Assembly (NCBI GenBank): GCA_027297825.1
Contig: JAPUHH010000178.1
Location: 1-5,596, forward strand
Direction of reading: 5' to 3'
Source: Gammaproteobacteria bacterium
GTDB lineage: Bacteria > Pseudomonadota > Gammaproteobacteria > UBA4575
Length of the DNA stretch: 5,596 nucleotides
Below the pieces are notes generated by a model, which saw only the letters and a list, made by a program, of their open reading frames with translations, did no database searches and was not told the origin of the DNA. A program made the translations under genes and the position numbers. Shown here piece after piece: positions 1 through 5,464 of this stretch (position 1 is the first letter of the stretch; each line of letters begins with the position of its first letter).

Positions 1-1
1 T

Positions 2-1879
2 ATTCCGATTAAACGCGATGCAACGAATATCGCATTTTATAAAATTCTAGAAACACGTATTAGTCGACGCGGGCTATTGAAAAACATAAGCGCTATCAGC
101 GCTGGGCTTACCTTGAATGCTGCTTCTCGACTTCATGCTCAATCTAATAGTGGTTTTGCACTGGCCTTTGAAGAAATAGCCCAAGGCTTAGACGAGAGCC
201 TTTATTTAGCCTCCGGTTATACATATCAAGTTTTGCTGAGATGGGGTGATCCTGTATTTGCCAATGCACCTGTATTTGATCCTTATAAACAAACTCCAGC
301 AGCTCAGGCAAAACAGTTTGGTTATAACAACGACTTCATTACATTTTTATCACTCGATCAAGCGCGTAACGACTCTATGCATGGGTTACTTGTTGTGAAT
401 CACGAGTTTGTTAATAGCCGTATGATGCATCCAGGTTCGCCACACGCTTTTAAATTAACTAAACAACAAGTTGATACTGAAATACTTGCACATGGGTTAA
501 CTATAGTAGAAGTACAAAAGAAAAAATATAAGTGGCACGTTAATTTGGAGTCAAAATACAATCGCCGTATTACACCGCATACAATAATGCGATTCTCAGG
601 CCCAGCTTGTGGGCATGATCGATTAAAAACTTCATTTTCGCCAAATGGAGATAATTGTATGGGAACCTTTGGTAATTGTGCAGGCAGTATGACTCCATGG
701 GGTACTGTGTTGACAGCTGAAGAAAATGTACAGGCTTATTTCATTGGCCAAGCAAAAAAAACTTTTGAGAAAAAGAGCTATAAGCGACTTGGGTTGAAAG
801 GAGATAGGTCCGCCTATTCTGCTTGGGGCAAACATTACGAACAGTGGGATCTTGATCGACAACCTCAAGCAGGCTTGCATGCTGGATGGATAGTTGAAAT
901 CGATCCTTATGATCCAAACTTCATTCCCATTAAAAGAACTGCATTAGGCCGATGTAAACATGAGGGCTGTGGTGTACATGTAAATAAAGATAGTCGAGTC
1001 GTGATCTATATGGGAGATGACCAAGTTTTTGAATATATTTATCGCTATATAAGTAAAAATAAATTTGAGCCTGGGAATCGTAACCAGAATCTTTCACTAC
1101 TTGATGATGGGGAATTATCCGTTGCTGAATTTACTGACCAAGGCACGGTCATCTGGCATCCACTGTTATGGGGAATGGACCCTCACACTAGGAAAAATGG
1201 TTTTAATAGCCAAGCAGATGTTGTGATAGATATGCGTAGTGCCGCAGACTTGGTGGGCGCAACACCAATGGATCGTCCGGAAGAGATTAAAGTCAATCCG
1301 GTTACAGGAAATGTTTTTGTAGTTTTAACCAATAACTTTAAGCGTAGTCCGCTAAACACCGATGTCGCAAATCCACGTGCGCTCAATCGTCATGGCCACA
1401 TTCTGGAATTAGTACCGCCGCAGTTAGACCACCGTGCGCATGAATTTAAATGGGATGTTTTTGTGCTAGCAGGTAACCCAAATAACAAATTTGATCATGC
1501 AAAATATCATGCAGATATTTCAGAGAACGGTTGGTTTTCAAATCCTGATAACTGTTCTTTTGATAAATTTGGTAATATTTGGATCGCTACCGATGGATTT
1601 TATCGTCAGGGCATTGCAGATGGAATTTGGGTGAGTGCGGCCCAGGGTGAGGGTAAAGCGTTAACCAAGCATTTTCTTCGCGCACCTCGTGAGGCAGAAA
1701 TTTGTAGCCCTTGTTTTACGCCGGATCAAAAAACAATGTTTTGCTCAGTGCAACACCCCGGAGGAGATTCAAGTTTTGATCGGCCATCTACGCGTTGGCC
1801 AGATTTTGACCAACAATTACCACCTCGCCCTGCTGTGATAGCGATCACTCATGAGCAGGATAAAAATATTGGTGGTTGA
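2..1879 (+). CDS. phoX: PhoX-family alkaline phosphatase, Tat-exported, 5' end outside the window
   Basis: This is a secreted PhoX-type (DUF839) phosphatase, which releases phosphate from organic phosphoesters outside the cytoplasm. The frame is open to the left edge with no ATG, GTG or TTG before the TTG at 77. Codons 62-82 encode SRRGLLK, a twin-arginine export motif, followed by a hydrophobic stretch and a likely cut after LHA near residue 46 (residue 1 = codon at 2). The TTG at 77 lies inside that motif, so the real start is upstream of the window. Family landmarks in order: GNCAG plus TPWGT and EEN (Cys226, likely iron ligand), GRCKHEG (Glu321, likely metal ligand), YMGDDQVFEYIY, DNCSFDKFGNIWIATDG (516-532), CFTPD (571), QHPGGD (584) and PRPAVIAI (608). 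The 625 visible residues are close to full family length. Known PhoX enzymes use an iron-calcium cluster; ligand roles here are inferred from motif position. In many bacteria phoX belongs to the phosphate-starvation regulon, but the promoter is not in view. Confidence 0.93.
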   Translation: MPIKRDATNIAFYKILETRISRRGLLKNISAISAGLTLNAASRLHAQSNSGFALAFEEIAQGLDESLYLASGYTYQVLLRWGDPVFANAPVFDPYKQTPAAQAKQFGYNNDFITFLSLDQARNDSMHGLLVVNHEFVNSRMMHPGSPHAFKLTKQQVDTEILAHGLTIVEVQKKKYKWHVNLESKYNRRITPHTIMRFSGPACGHDRLKTSFSPNGDNCMGTFGNCAGSMTPWGTVLTAEENVQAYFIGQAKKTFEKKSYKRLGLKGDRSAYSAWGKHYEQWDLDRQPQAGLHAGWIVEIDPYDPNFIPIKRTALGRCKHEGCGVHVNKDSRVVIYMGDDQVFEYIYRYISKNKFEPGNRNQNLSLLDDGELSVAEFTDQGTVIWHPLLWGMDPHTRKNGFNSQADVVIDMRSAADLVGATPMDRPEEIKVNPVTGNVFVVLTNNFKRSPLNTDVANPRALNRHGHILELVPPQLDHRAHEFKWDVFVLAGNPNNKFDHAKYHADISENGWFSNPDNCSFDKFGNIWIATDGFYRQGIADGIWVSAAQGEGKALTKHFLRAPREAEICSPCFTPDQKTMFCSVQHPGGDSSFDRPSTRWPDFDQQLPPRPAVIAITHEQDKNIGG

Positions 1880-1925
1880 TTAAGTATACCAATGACCATA
1901 ATTTATGACATATTAGTATTAGTGG

Positions 1926-2222
1926 CTATTGATCGCGAGGGTGAACAAATTTATCTGTCCATGGTGACTGCTGTATAAATTCCATAAATTCGGGGCGATT
2001 GATTGTGTTATTTCCATTTTTATCATAGCGTGCAAAAATAGTATCTTCTGCTAGATTATAAACGGCTTTAGCTTCGTCTCGATCAATTCGTTCATTTCGA
2101 TCGAGGTCTGCTGACCAAAATAAACCATCCTCATAGCCTCTACCGCCGCCGCCAAAGCCTGCAGCTGAGATAGCAGGTAGTACAATGATTATTAATGTAA
2201 ATAGAGTCGTTAGAATTTTCAT
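1926..2222 (-). CDS. Small secreted two-EF-hand calcium-binding protein
   Basis: This is a 98-residue protein with an N-terminal signal peptide (residues 1-20, hydrophobic core LFTLIIIVLP, likely cut after AISA). A glycine-rich linker (GFGGGGRG) follows, then two canonical EF-hand loops. Loop 1 is residues 39-50 (D39, D41, N43, I46, D47, E50) and loop 2 is 67-78 (D67, N69, N71, I74, N75, E78). Both end in the bidentate Glu, so calcium binding is likely; position 6 is not Gly in either loop (E44, N72). The ATG at 2222 has a good ribosome site (AAAGAGGT, 5 nt upstream). The gene converges on the phosphatase gene with a 46-bp gap. It probably acts in the periplasm or outside the cell as a calcium buffer or sensor. 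The exact role is unknown, and a link to the calcium-dependent PhoX is only inferred. Confidence 0.85.
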   Translation of the reverse strand: MKILTTLFTLIIIVLPAISAAGFGGGGRGYEDGLFWSADLDRNERIDRDEAKAVYNLAEDTIFARYDKNGNNTINRPEFMEFIQQSPWTDKFVHPRDQ

Positions 2223-2272
2223 GAATACCTCTTTTGTTTATGTCTAGTAATCAGACCTATTTATTAGTACAT

Positions 2273-2301
2273 ATATTACGCATAGGGTTCATTTAAATGA
2301 A
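2273..2301 (-). promoter_or_regulatory. Candidate promoter of the EF-hand gene
   Basis: On the - strand, TTCATT (2301-2296) and TAATAT (2278-2273) are separated by exactly 17 bp. A TG two bases before the -10 box (TGCGTAATAT) resembles an extended -10. Transcription would begin near 2266 and give a leader of about 44 nt before the ATG at 2222. The -35 match is only 3 of 6, so the assignment rests on spacing, the -10 box and position. Confidence 0.4.
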
Positions 2302-2302
2302 C
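2287..2302. promoter_or_regulatory. Perfect 16-bp palindrome, candidate operator
   Basis: GTTCATTTAAATGAAC is a perfect palindrome with no spacer. It covers the candidate -35 box of the EF-hand gene and lies about 65 bp upstream of its ATG. A dimeric repressor or activator bound here would control that gene. The sequence does not match a textbook operator that I recognise. Confidence 0.4.
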
Positions 2303-2372
2303 GAAAAATAATTAATACGTTTGCTAGTATATTTTTATAGCAGGATTTACAGTACCCGCAATAAGGATAGTT

Positions 2373-2397
2373 AATTAAGTAAGTTTGTTGCTTAATT
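2373..2397 (-). terminator. AT-rich hairpin after the 212-aa gene, weak terminator candidate
   Basis: AATTAAGTAA (2373-2382) pairs with TTGCTTAATT (2388-2397) over 10 bp with one G-U pair and a 5-nt loop. It begins 14 nt after the - strand stop at 2411. The stem is almost all A-T and no T-run follows on the - strand, so it is not a standard intrinsic terminator. Confidence 0.25.
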
Positions 2398-2410
2398 CTT
2401 AAGCATATAA

Positions 2411-3049
2411 TTATAGTGAATGAAGTATTGAGGCCAGTCTTTGGTCCATCCGCAAAATAATTTTTTTCCACATAGATTTCTCTCGAACACAAGTGTTGCC
2501 AGGCTTTGCTTTGGATGTGGATTGCTCACGAATTAGAATTCCTGATTGTGTACGATATACAGAGTACAAAGTATTGGGCGCCATGTTTTTATATGCTGAG
2601 CTTCCATATGCGGTATCAACTGGAGGAAACTTACCCTCATAACGGACTGCGAGTTTACTAAGATCAACTGTAGATTTCGGTTTAAGCTCGTGCGCGATAT
2701 GCTGTTTTAAGTTTTCATCATTCACATTACTGTAACGGCCAGATAAGCGCTCAATTCTGTACATCGCATCGATGCCAAATAGCATAGCCCACGATTTCCA
2801 TTTTAAGAATTGCGCATCTATGCGCCATTGATCACCATAAAGCTTATAAATTTTATCATCACAGAAATTATCTATACGAATTGTTGCGTCAAACTCTTGT
2901 GTATTGATTTGTGTAAAAGTTAAATGTGCGATTGGCTTTTCGTTATTTAATCGTGCATAGGTATAAATATTACCTAATACTAAAAAGACGATTACTAGTA
3001 GAGGAAAAATGGAAATTTTGAAAATTACACGCAGAAGGAATTTAATCAT
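2411..3049 (-). CDS. Membrane-anchored conserved protein of unknown function (212 aa)
   Basis: I do not recognise a function. Residues 10-30 form one strong membrane segment after a short basic N-terminus (MIKFLLR), so about 180 residues probably face the periplasm. The exported part has a beta-rich start (residues 40-61) and then a distinctive block, GDQWRIDAQFLKWKSW (72-87), FGIDAMYRIERLSGRY (91-106). The C-terminal part includes YRTQSGILIREQ (165-176). Two cysteines (63 and 187) could form a disulfide. From memory, similar proteins occur in gammaproteobacteria and are sometimes labelled cation/multidrug efflux pump, but one membrane segment and 212 residues do not support a pump. The ATG at 3049 has only a weak, closely spaced purine run (GAGAG). 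The gene stands alone, with no gene overlapping or close enough for an operon. Confidence 0.75.
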   Translation of the reverse strand: MIKFLLRVIFKISIFPLLVIVFLVLGNIYTYARLNNEKPIAHLTFTQINTQEFDATIRIDNFCDDKIYKLYGDQWRIDAQFLKWKSWAMLFGIDAMYRIERLSGRYSNVNDENLKQHIAHELKPKSTVDLSKLAVRYEGKFPPVDTAYGSSAYKNMAPNTLYSVYRTQSGILIREQSTSKAKPGNTCVREKSMWKKIILRMDQRLASILHSL

Positions 3050-3387
3050 GCTCTCAATTTAGCAAGATTAATTGAATTAAATAAGGCATTAGCACTCGCT
3101 GGCGTTAAAATCCACGACCAAAGGAATTCTCGTATGAATATTTTATGCTGTAAAGTTGAACTATGGCGCAAGTTTTATTTATGAGGATCATCAATCCTAT
3201 TGTGTGGCCATAATTATTTATTGTTTTAGATTATCCAAGAATAATGGATGTTTGCTATGAACTTTTTTGCATGTAGTGGGACCAGTTAGTATAAAAGAGC
3301 GTCGCAGTACGAAAAGTATTGGATTGAATATATGTGTTTGGATGACATTACCTTAATTGCACTTGATAATATGATGAGAATGTTTTG

Positions 3388-3417
3388 AATGACCGCTAAC
3401 GATCCAAAGTGGACATT
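3388..3417 (+). repeat. 30-bp palindromic repeat, copy 1
   Basis: It starts AATGACCGCT and ends AGTGGACATT, with centre AACGATCCAA. The arms are nearly self-complementary, so the RNA or single-stranded DNA can fold into a hairpin. It lies 33 bp past the stop of the 157-aa gene. Confidence 0.8.
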
Positions 3418-3441
3418 GTAGATAAAGATATATATCTACAA
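3416..3441 (-). terminator. Hairpin after the 157-aa gene, terminator candidate
   Basis: TTGTAGATA (3416-3424) pairs perfectly with TATCTACAA (3433-3441) around an 8-nt loop. It begins 9 nt after the - strand stop and overlaps repeat copy 1 by two bases. On the - strand no T-run follows, so termination would be weak or would need the adjoining palindrome. Confidence 0.35.
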
Positions 3442-3449
3442 ATTTTAAA

Positions 3450-3923
3450 CTAGACTTCGTTCACTTTTACAATAGGAACAAGTTCTTTAATAGGTTTAAT
3501 ATGAAGACCACCTACTTGCACTTTATCGTCATTAACAATGATGACAATTTTTACTAATGACAATCCGCCTTCGTAATAAGCTTTTAAATGAATCTGCCCT
3601 GTAACCTCACTAGTTCCCGTAAAATAGTTCATAATTTTTAAATCTTCGATCCGCTGAAGTTTTCCTAACACATTAAATCTGGCTATTGTAGCTCGAGCAT
3701 TTGCTTCATTCATTTTAGACAATAATTGATTTGTGGTTCGACTGTGTACATCAGCAGTACTCCAGTTAACTGAAAAATCTGTAAGATAAGATTCTATGAA
3801 TGCACTGTGCTCGTCTGCAAACTTATTCGATGCATCGAACATAAAAAAAATAAAAGCAATAATGAGCACGAAAAGTGCTCCAAGACTTAACAAAATATTA
3901 CGAATGAGTTTGCCGACTTTCAT
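3450..3923 (-). CDS. Membrane-anchored small protein of unknown function (157 aa)
   Basis: I do not recognise a named family. Residues 8-29 form one membrane segment after a basic start (MKVGKLIRN), so the rest is probably periplasmic. Residues 33-80 look helical. Residues 81-143 look like a curved beta-sheet: ARFNVLGKLQRIEDL, GQIHLKAYYEGG, KIVIIVNDDKVQVGGLHIKP. This alternation, ending in a GLHI-type strand, resembles small NTF2/cystatin-like domains, but that is an impression of fold only. The ATG at 3923 has a weak ribosome site (AGG about 9 nt upstream) and lies in the arm of a possible leader hairpin. The gene lies between repeat copies 1 and 2. Confidence 0.72.
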   Translation of the reverse strand: MKVGKLIRNILLSLGALFVLIIAFIFFMFDASNKFADEHSAFIESYLTDFSVNWSTADVHSRTTNQLLSKMNEANARATIARFNVLGKLQRIEDLKIMNYFTGTSEVTGQIHLKAYYEGGLSLVKIVIIVNDDKVQVGGLHIKPIKELVPIVKVNEV

Positions 3924-3950
3924 ACACCAGCCTGTAGAACATTGTGTATG
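3921..3950 (-). promoter_or_regulatory. Leader hairpin covering the start codon of the 157-aa gene
   Basis: In the - strand transcript, CATACAC (3950-3944) can pair with GTGTATG (3927-3921) around a 16-nt loop. The second arm contains the ATG start codon, so the fold would hide it. The stem is only 7 bp and may be chance. Confidence 0.25.
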
Positions 3951-4249
3951 AACGAAAATAAATCCCTTTTCATATGCTTATGGCTTCTACTAATTCCATT
4001 TAATAACAATTAGCCTACTAAAATAAGCTAGGTTATAACGAGGCATTTATCAACCATTCTTAAAAGTAGTTAAAACATGATAAAAAGCATGAAGTACGTC
4101 ACAACTTAAAATGCGTGCACCTATTTGCTCAAAAGGTAATATGTATTTCTGCTTGTGAGATTTTGAAATAACCAGGTAATCTATACGAACTTTTTATCTT
4201 GAAAAAGCAGGATTAACGGCGCCATAACACTGCTTAAAATTGATTTCTG

Positions 4250-4260
4250 AAGCAGACACT
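4250..4260 (+). repeat. Half-copy of the 30-bp repeat
   Basis: AAGCAGACACT matches the right arm of repeat copy 5 at all 11 bases. The left arm is not recognisable, so this is a decayed copy or chance. Confidence 0.35.
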
Positions 4261-4300
4261 AAGCTTGTTTGATATTTAAATTTGAAGTAATTCGTAACTG

Positions 4301-4330
4301 AATGACCACTTTCTACCCAAAGCAGACATT
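4301..4330 (+). repeat. 30-bp palindromic repeat, copy 2
   Basis: It starts AATGACCACT and ends AGCAGACATT, with centre TTCTACCCAA. Length and orientation match copy 1. It sits 48 bp upstream of the DCC gene start, before its candidate promoter. Confidence 0.8.
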
Positions 4331-4332
4331 GA

Positions 4333-4362
4333 TTAAGATTACCATGTATTAAGTTGTTATAT
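4333..4362 (+). promoter_or_regulatory. Weak candidate promoter of the DCC gene
   Basis: TTAAGA (4333-4338) and TTATAT (4357-4362) are 18 bp apart. Transcription would begin near 4369, only about 10 nt before the ATG. A near-leaderless mRNA would fit the absence of a Shine-Dalgarno sequence here. The match is modest in AT-rich DNA. Confidence 0.25.
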
Positions 4363-4378
4363 GGTTTAAAATTAAAAC

Positions 4379-4786
4379 ATGAGTCGAGAAGAAATATTAC
4401 TTATATATGATAAAGAATGCCCTGCTTGCAACAACTACTGTCAGGTTATTAGTATCCGTGAAGATATTGGAGAATTAAAGATTGTTGATGCACGAGATAA
4501 TAGTCAGGTTCTTGATGAAATAACTAAGATGGGATTAGATATCGATCAAGGAATGGTCCTAAAGATGGGAGGGCAAATTTACTATGGGTCCGATGCTATT
4601 CATACTTTAGCTTTAATAAGCAGCAGATCAGGTATTTTCAATCGTGTAAATTATTGGCTATTCAAATCAAAAACTCTCTCTTTCATTCTTTATCCTGTTT
4701 TACGATCATGCCGTAATTTATTATTAAAAATATTAGGTAAGACTAAGATAAATAATCTAGGTATTAGTGGAAATGAAAAGTTTTAA
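4379..4786 (+). CDS. DCC-family (DUF393) thiol-disulfide oxidoreductase-like protein
   Basis: This 135-residue protein belongs to the DCC family (DUF393, COG3011; YuxK-like), whose members have a thioredoxin-like layout and a DxxC motif. The motif is at the N-terminus: LLIYDKECPACNNYC, with D11, C14 and C17 as a CPxC pair and a further C21. VDARD (36-40) and YYGSDAI (68-74) match other family landmarks. The C-terminal part (about 85-120) is amphipathic to hydrophobic, with C111 and basic residues as in relatives. Length is typical. A redox role is inferred from the family and no substrate is known. There is no signal peptide, so it is probably cytoplasmic or membrane-associated. ATG 4379 follows in-frame stops directly, which fixes the start, but no Shine-Dalgarno sequence is visible. 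The gene lies between repeat copies 2 and 3, and an attC-like sequence follows the stop by 6 bp. Confidence 0.88.
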   Translation: MSREEILLIYDKECPACNNYCQVISIREDIGELKIVDARDNSQVLDEITKMGLDIDQGMVLKMGGQIYYGSDAIHTLALISSRSGIFNRVNYWLFKSKTLSFILYPVLRSCRNLLLKILGKTKINNLGISGNEKF

Positions 4787-4792
4787 TTCGTC

Positions 4793-4855
4793 ACATAACA
4801 AAATGCGCAAGTAAGAGAGGGAACAAAACGCCGCCGCTTAACTCAATCGTTAGTG
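4793..4855 (+). other. attC-like (integron cassette recombination) site, probably degenerate
   Basis: The left end ACATAAC is followed by TAAC-anchored TAACAAAATGCGCAAG (4796-4811). The right end is CGCTTAACTCAATCGTTAG (4835-4853). From memory, the aadA1 cassette attC ends GGCTTAACTCAAGCGTTAG (17 of 19 identical), and its left part TAACAATTCGTTCAAG has the same length and ends. The total of 63 bp fits attC sizes, and the position 6 bp after a stop is where a cassette attC lies. Against it, the middle (4812-4834) does not form the paired stem expected, and GTTAGTG departs from GTTRRRY. No integrase is in view. Confidence 0.4.
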
Positions 4856-4856
4856 G
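4834..4856 (+). terminator. Hairpin after the DCC gene, terminator candidate
   Basis: CCGCTTAAC (4834-4842) pairs with GTTAGTGG (4849-4856), with one bulged T, a G-U pair and a 6-nt loop. CCGCTTTT follows, giving only a short T-run. It overlaps the right end of the attC-like site, so the two readings compete. Confidence 0.3.
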
Positions 4857-4879
4857 CCGCTTTTGGCCGAAAGGACACA
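4852..4879 (+). repeat. 30-bp palindromic repeat, copy 3 (degenerate)
   Basis: TGGCCGCTTTTGGCCGAAAG followed by GACACA aligns with the family but lacks two bases in the right arm. Its TTGGCCGAAAG core is shared with copy 5. It abuts the attC-like right end. Confidence 0.55.
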
Positions 4880-4909
4880 TAGGTTGGAAACTTTGGGAAA
4901 TTATAATTG

Positions 4910-4939
4910 AATGACCGCTTTCGTCACAAAGCAGGCGGC
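4910..4939 (+). repeat. 30-bp palindromic repeat, copy 4
   Basis: It starts AATGACCGCT, has centre TTCGTCACAA and then AGCAGGCGGC, so the last bases have diverged. CCGCTTT can pair with AAAGCAGG (with a G-U pair), and this hairpin lies just past the FHA gene stop on the - strand, where it could aid termination. Confidence 0.65.
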
Positions 4940-4947
4940 CGATTATT

Positions 4948-5388
4948 CTAGCTACATTTAAGAACAGTGGTTATTCCAACTTTTATTTGTTCACCACCTT
5001 TAAGTTCGGTTGCAGCAGTTATTTTTCGTTTATTAACAAAGGTTCCATTAGAGCTTTGTTGATCCTCAATATAAATTTTATCGCCGGACCAATAGACACT
5101 GAAGTGTTTTCGTGAAATTCCACGAGCATCGAGTTGGACATCTCTCTCTGGTGAACTACCAACGATTAATCGTTGGCCTTGGGTTAGCGTAAATGCAAAT
5201 CCAATCCTAGGCCCACCAATCACGGCAAAGATGCCACGCTGGTGAAAATCCATATTCTTCAACACGGTGGTTGATGGGTTACATAGGCCCGATTTCTTTT
5301 TACGAAGTACAGTATTCATGAAAATCCAAGGTGCTGTTATTTGGTAACGTACAACTGGTAATGTTAGCTTAAACTTTAGATTTTCCAA
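4948..5388 (-). CDS. FHA-domain protein
   Basis: This 146-residue protein has one forkhead-associated domain at about residues 62-143. FHA domains usually bind phosphothreonine peptides in signalling or secretion control. Landmarks: LIVGSSPERDVQL (74-86), SRKH (92-95) and SSNGTFVN (112-119). The usual Gly-Arg of the first motif is Gly-Ser here (G77-S78), so a phosphate-contacting Arg is missing while S92, H95, N114 and G115 remain. Residues 1-60 match nothing I know and hold no signal peptide, so it is probably cytoplasmic. The start is uncertain: TTG 5388 has AAGG about 6 nt upstream, while ATG 5319 (residue 24) has a weaker GGA. Both keep the whole domain. No kinase or phosphatase partner is adjacent. 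The gene lies between repeat copies 4 and 5. Confidence 0.85.
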   Translation of the reverse strand: MENLKFKLTLPVVRYQITAPWIFMNTVLRKKKSGLCNPSTTVLKNMDFHQRGIFAVIGGPRIGFAFTLTQGQRLIVGSSPERDVQLDARGISRKHFSVYWSGDKIYIEDQQSSNGTFVNKRKITAATELKGGEQIKVGITTVLKCS

Positions 5389-5406
5389 ATGTACCTTGAC
5401 AGTTGT

Positions 5407-5424
5407 ATCGATCCTTTTATCGAT
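5407..5424. promoter_or_regulatory. ATCGAT inverted pair upstream of the FHA gene
   Basis: ATCGAT occurs at 5407-5412 and 5419-5424, six bases apart. The element is itself palindromic, so the pair forms both a direct and an inverted repeat. It lies 18 bp upstream of the TTG start of the FHA gene and could be a protein-binding site. No clear promoter boxes anchor it. Confidence 0.2.
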
Positions 5425-5434
5425 TGAGAAGAAG

Positions 5435-5464
5435 AATGACCGCTATTGGCCGAAAGCAGACACT
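5435..5464 (+). repeat. 30-bp palindromic repeat, copy 5
   Basis: It starts AATGACCGCT and ends AGCAGACACT, with centre ATTGGCCGAA. It lies 46 bp upstream of the FHA gene start on the promoter side. Confidence 0.8.

Larger units (their letters stand above)
3050..3449. other. 400-bp gap between two - strand genes
   Basis: This gap must hold the promoter of the 212-aa gene, but no convincing -35/-10 pair stands out. The + frame 3002-3184 is open and ends in a 16-codon ATG reading (3134-3184), with an AAGGA upstream; it looks too short to call. The right end holds the first 30-bp palindromic repeat (3388-3417) and a hairpin (3416-3441). Nothing else is recognised. Confidence 0.5.
3924..4378. 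other. 455-bp gap between divergent genes
   Basis: This gap separates the 157-aa gene (-) from the DCC gene (+) and should hold both promoters. It contains repeat copy 2 (4301-4330), a half-copy (4250-4260), a stretch resembling the left end of the attC-like site (4097-4120) and a weak DCC promoter. No ORF with a believable ribosome site was found. Confidence 0.5.

Noticed and set aside
632..880. 82-codon open frame on the - strand inside phoX
   Set aside because: It is antisense to a well-conserved part of PhoX and has no recognisable motif.
1183..1386. 67-codon open frame on the - strand inside phoX
   Set aside because: It is antisense to conserved PhoX sequence and has no independent support.
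1896..1925. AATGACC with CATAATTTATG in the gap between phoX and the EF-hand gene, resembling a repeat or terminator
   Set aside because: The first seven bases match the 30-bp repeat but the rest does not, and the CATAA/TTATG stem leaves a 1-nt loop that cannot form.
2289..2492. 67-codon open frame on the - strand
   Set aside because: It overlaps the 3' end of the better-supported 212-aa gene in another frame, and its protein is low-complexity with no family features.
3002..3184. Open + frame, with ATG at 3134 preceded by AAGGA, giving 16 codons
   Set aside because: The frame has no earlier start and half of it is antisense to the 212-aa gene; the 16-residue peptide is too short to support.
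3181..3197. AGGAT/ATCCT hairpin in the 3050-3449 gap
   Set aside because: A 5-bp stem with no T-run and no nearby gene end is likely chance.
5396..5424. TTGACA on the + strand as a -35 box
   Set aside because: At 17 bp the -10 place holds ATCGAT, and no + strand gene follows.
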